In this document: piece after piece, positions 13,393 to 14,514 of the stretch
Layout of the letters: each line of letters begins with the position of its first letter
Position numbering within the stretch: the stretch's first letter is position 1
NCBI GenBank assembly: GCA_021792235.1
Contig: JAJYVC010000029.1
Location: 1 to 14,514 of the forward strand
Source: Microcaldota archaeon
GTDB taxonomy: Archaea; Micrarchaeota; Micrarchaeia; Micrarchaeales; CABMGC01
DNA length: 14,514 nt
Direction of reading: 5' to 3'
Program-made: the position numbers and the translations under genes
Notes under the pieces: generated by a model
The model's input: only the letters and a program-made list of their open reading frames with translations
Database searches by the model: none
Told to the model about the DNA's origin: nothing

Positions 13393-14049
13393 ATGATCAA
13401 GAAAAATCTATCAAAGCAAAGGAAGGGGCAATTAAGTCCAAGTAGCAGTCTAAAGACCCATAATATTGAAGCCAATGGACTTACGTATCCACTGGGACGC
13501 ATAATTACTGCATCAAAAAGATTAGAGCAGATAAGGAAAGCGAATATTAAAAGGGAGGAGATTATTAAGGAAAGGGAGAGAACGTGGCTCGAGAATGAAC
13601 ATCAAAAATATTCTATAAAGTTAAAGTTAGCCACAGAAATATTTGATTGGTGTCAAAAATTTACAAAAAGCAGCGAATACAGGAGATTAATTAAACTTAG
13701 AAAATCTTCACTTCTTTATTCCCAAACTCCAATATATACTGATGGTTTTGGATTAGTAAAGATGGGAAGCCATAAAGGAAATTACTTATGCATGGACTGG
13801 TCTCAGATCTTTGTATCCAATAATGGGAAATATCTTTTGTATGCGCATCACCACAAGTTTGTCTCTGAAACTTTTACATTCAAAAATCCAAAAGAGTTTG
13901 CGATAGGATTGAATTATGAATATCTGAACAAGTTTCATAAATCAATTGCGTCTGGAAAATTAAAGAAAGACTTTGAAGCTGACTTAGTAAAGGATATTGA
14001 AAAGGAAATAAAAGTGCAACTACTTATACGGGGTGTGCGACATAAGTAA
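13393..14049 (+). CDS. Unrecognised 218-residue protein, divergent from the HTH-CBS regulator
   Basis: I do not recognise this protein. The first 30 residues are polar and probably disordered (MIKKNLSKQRKGQLSPSS). A basic, probably coiled helical stretch follows (about 38-80, KRLEQIRKANIKREEIIKER and onward), including a Trp/Cys spot at FDWCQKF. Then comes a compact mixed region with possible beta strands (about 107-160: PIYTDGFGLVKMGSHKGNYL, MDWSQIFVSNNGKYLLYAHHHKF, with three adjacent His), and a charged helical C-terminus. No membrane segments. Codons are AT-rich (TTA, AAA, ATT); 13621-13680 is 30% GC by hand count against 48% for 7381-7440 inside smc. The ATG at 13393 is the first in frame. 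The shared operator region suggests it is the main target of the neighbouring regulator. Transfer from another genome is likely. Confidence 0.7.
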   Translation: MIKKNLSKQRKGQLSPSSSLKTHNIEANGLTYPLGRIITASKRLEQIRKANIKREEIIKERERTWLENEHQKYSIKLKLATEIFDWCQKFTKSSEYRRLIKLRKSSLLYSQTPIYTDGFGLVKMGSHKGNYLCMDWSQIFVSNNGKYLLYAHHHKFVSETFTFKNPKEFAIGLNYEYLNKFHKSIASGKLKKDFEADLVKDIEKEIKVQLLIRGVRHK

Positions 14050-14122
14050 AGTGATTGTAAGTATCATGTACCAACTAGAAGACTATTCTTTAATAAATGG
14101 CTCTGTAGAATTCCTCTATTCA

Positions 14123-14130
14123 ATATAAAT
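14123..14130 (+). promoter_or_regulatory. Possible TATA box of the transposase gene
   Basis: ATATAAAT at 14123-14130 would start transcription near 14152. That is inside the right arm of the first hairpin, so transcripts from this promoter would carry only the second hairpin. Read-through transcripts from outside would carry both. Confidence 0.35.
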
Positions 14131-14155
14131 GCCGAAGGATTTTAACCCTTCGGCA
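14130..14155 (+). repeat. 9-bp hairpin TGCCGAAGG / CCTTCGGCA
   Basis: TGCCGAAGG (14130-14138) pairs perfectly with CCTTCGGCA (14147-14155) across the 8-base loop ATTTTAAC. It immediately abuts a second hairpin. It could serve as a transposase recognition element, a block to transcription entering from outside, or an RNA structure. Confidence 0.75.
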
Positions 14156-14180
14156 ATGTGAGTTATTTGGCGACTCACAT
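14156..14180 (+). repeat. 8-bp hairpin overlapping the transposase start codon
   Basis: ATGTGAGT (14156-14163) pairs with ACTCACAT (14173-14180) across a 9-base loop, TATTTGGCG. The right arm includes the first two bases of the ATG at 14179, so folded RNA would hide the start codon. This suggests translational damping of transposase. Confidence 0.7.
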
Positions 14181-14514
14181 GAAAGAGAAGGGCGACTCCA
14201 GGTATAAGAGGTTTATTGAAACGGCTTTTAGGGAGGTAAGCAGAGTACTAAAGCAGTATTCTGATAGGTTCTCAAAGAAGACATATACGCAACGTCAACT
14301 TGCAGTTGCAATATTGTTAATGAAATACGAGGACAAAACATACAGGGATATTGCAGACTTATTGACTGAGTTTGCAGATTATTTTAAGTTCGAAGACAGC
14401 ACACCCCACTTCACCACCTTGCAAAAGTTCTTTCTCAGAATACCGACATATGTCTGGGAATTCCTACTTACAAAGACGTATGAGTTGTTTGCAGGAAACA
14501 TGGCAAATGTTGCC
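14179..14514 (+). CDS. Transposase, DDE (IS4/IS5-like) type, N-terminal part (3' truncated by the window edge)
   Basis: The frame is open from ATG 14179 to the end of the window (112 residues). It begins MKEKGDSRYKRFIETAFREV. The helical block YTQRQLAVAILLMKYEDKTYRDI and the later TPHFTTLQKFFLRIPTYVWEF match the N-terminal helical domain of archaeal IS4/IS5-type DDE transposases, in which a (Y/F)TTLQ-x-F-x-x-R(I/L) motif precedes the first catalytic Asp. That Asp would lie just beyond the window, so activity cannot be judged. A GTG at 14158, inside the hairpin's left arm, is an alternative start. Higher GC than the preceding orphan gene suggests a separate origin. Family assignment is by motif memory, moderately sure. 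Confidence 0.72.
   Translation, partial: MKEKGDSRYKRFIETAFREVSRVLKQYSDRFSKKTYTQRQLAVAILLMKYEDKTYRDIADLLTEFADYFKFEDSTPHFTTLQKFFLRIPTYVWEFLLTKTYELFAGNMANVA

Larger units (their letters stand above)
14099..14514 (+). mobile_element. Left part of an insertion sequence (right end outside the window)
   Basis: A transposase gene runs off the window's end, preceded by AT-rich non-coding DNA and two hairpins. The exact left end is not resolved: the block starting GGCTCTGTAGAATTCC at 14099 is a plausible terminal repeat, but the matching right end and target duplication are not visible. Placement between about 14,090 and 14,130 is the honest limit. Confidence 0.55.

Overview
The window is archaeal. 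It carries the short archaeal/eukaryal RNA polymerase subunit K (Rpb6 type), a geranylgeranyl-lipid reductase for isoprenoid membranes, an archaeal/ER-type Ser-His-Asp signal peptidase, an EF-Tu-domain-2-only protein, and TATA-box promoters with very short leaders. Coding in positions 1 to about 12,300 is dense, medium GC and rich in AGG and ATA codons. Gene spacings are often 4 to 8 bases and two convergent pairs overlap at their stops. This compactness and composition would suit a small-genome acidophile such as a Micrarchaeota/ARMAN-type archaeon, but that lineage guess is an inference; a marker-gene tree would be needed.

Layout. The end of a membrane protein (1-141) is followed by a promoter and then rpoK, the lipid reductase and a small winged-helix-like protein, all on + and tightly packed (217-2339). 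A metallophosphoesterase on - (2334-3074) converges on them. It diverges from a site-2-protease-like membrane metalloprotease (3135-4211) across a 60-base shared promoter. An operon-like trio follows: smc, a signal peptidase and a methylthioinosine/purine phosphorylase (4248-9442). A stand-alone LUD-domain protein (9521-10129, own promoter and clear Shine-Dalgarno) converges on the EF-Tu-domain-2-like protein (10118-10474, -). Upstream of that on - is a ClC-type chloride channel/transporter with CBS domains (10527-12302).

From about 12,500 the character changes: the DNA becomes AT-rich and gene density falls. A stretch of nearly 500 bases without a firm gene (12303-12797) contains two palindromic GATAAC/GTTATC sites and at best a tiny ORF. 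Next is a helix-turn-helix/CBS regulator (-) and, divergent from it across a 73-base region full of palindromic and directly repeated AT-rich sites, a 218-residue protein I do not recognise. The window ends in the 5' part of a DDE-type transposase whose start codon lies inside one of two back-to-back hairpins. I read 12,500-14,514 as an accessory, probably transferred segment.

The core half looks like housekeeping: transcription (rpoK), membrane lipid saturation, chromosome organisation (SMC), protein export, intramembrane proteolysis, nucleoside salvage and ion balance. The most novel part is the regulator/unknown-protein pair with its shared operator region. Other points worth a look are the heavily glycosylatable insertion in the signal peptidase, the active-site Asn in the phosphorylase, and the hairpin-gated transposase start.
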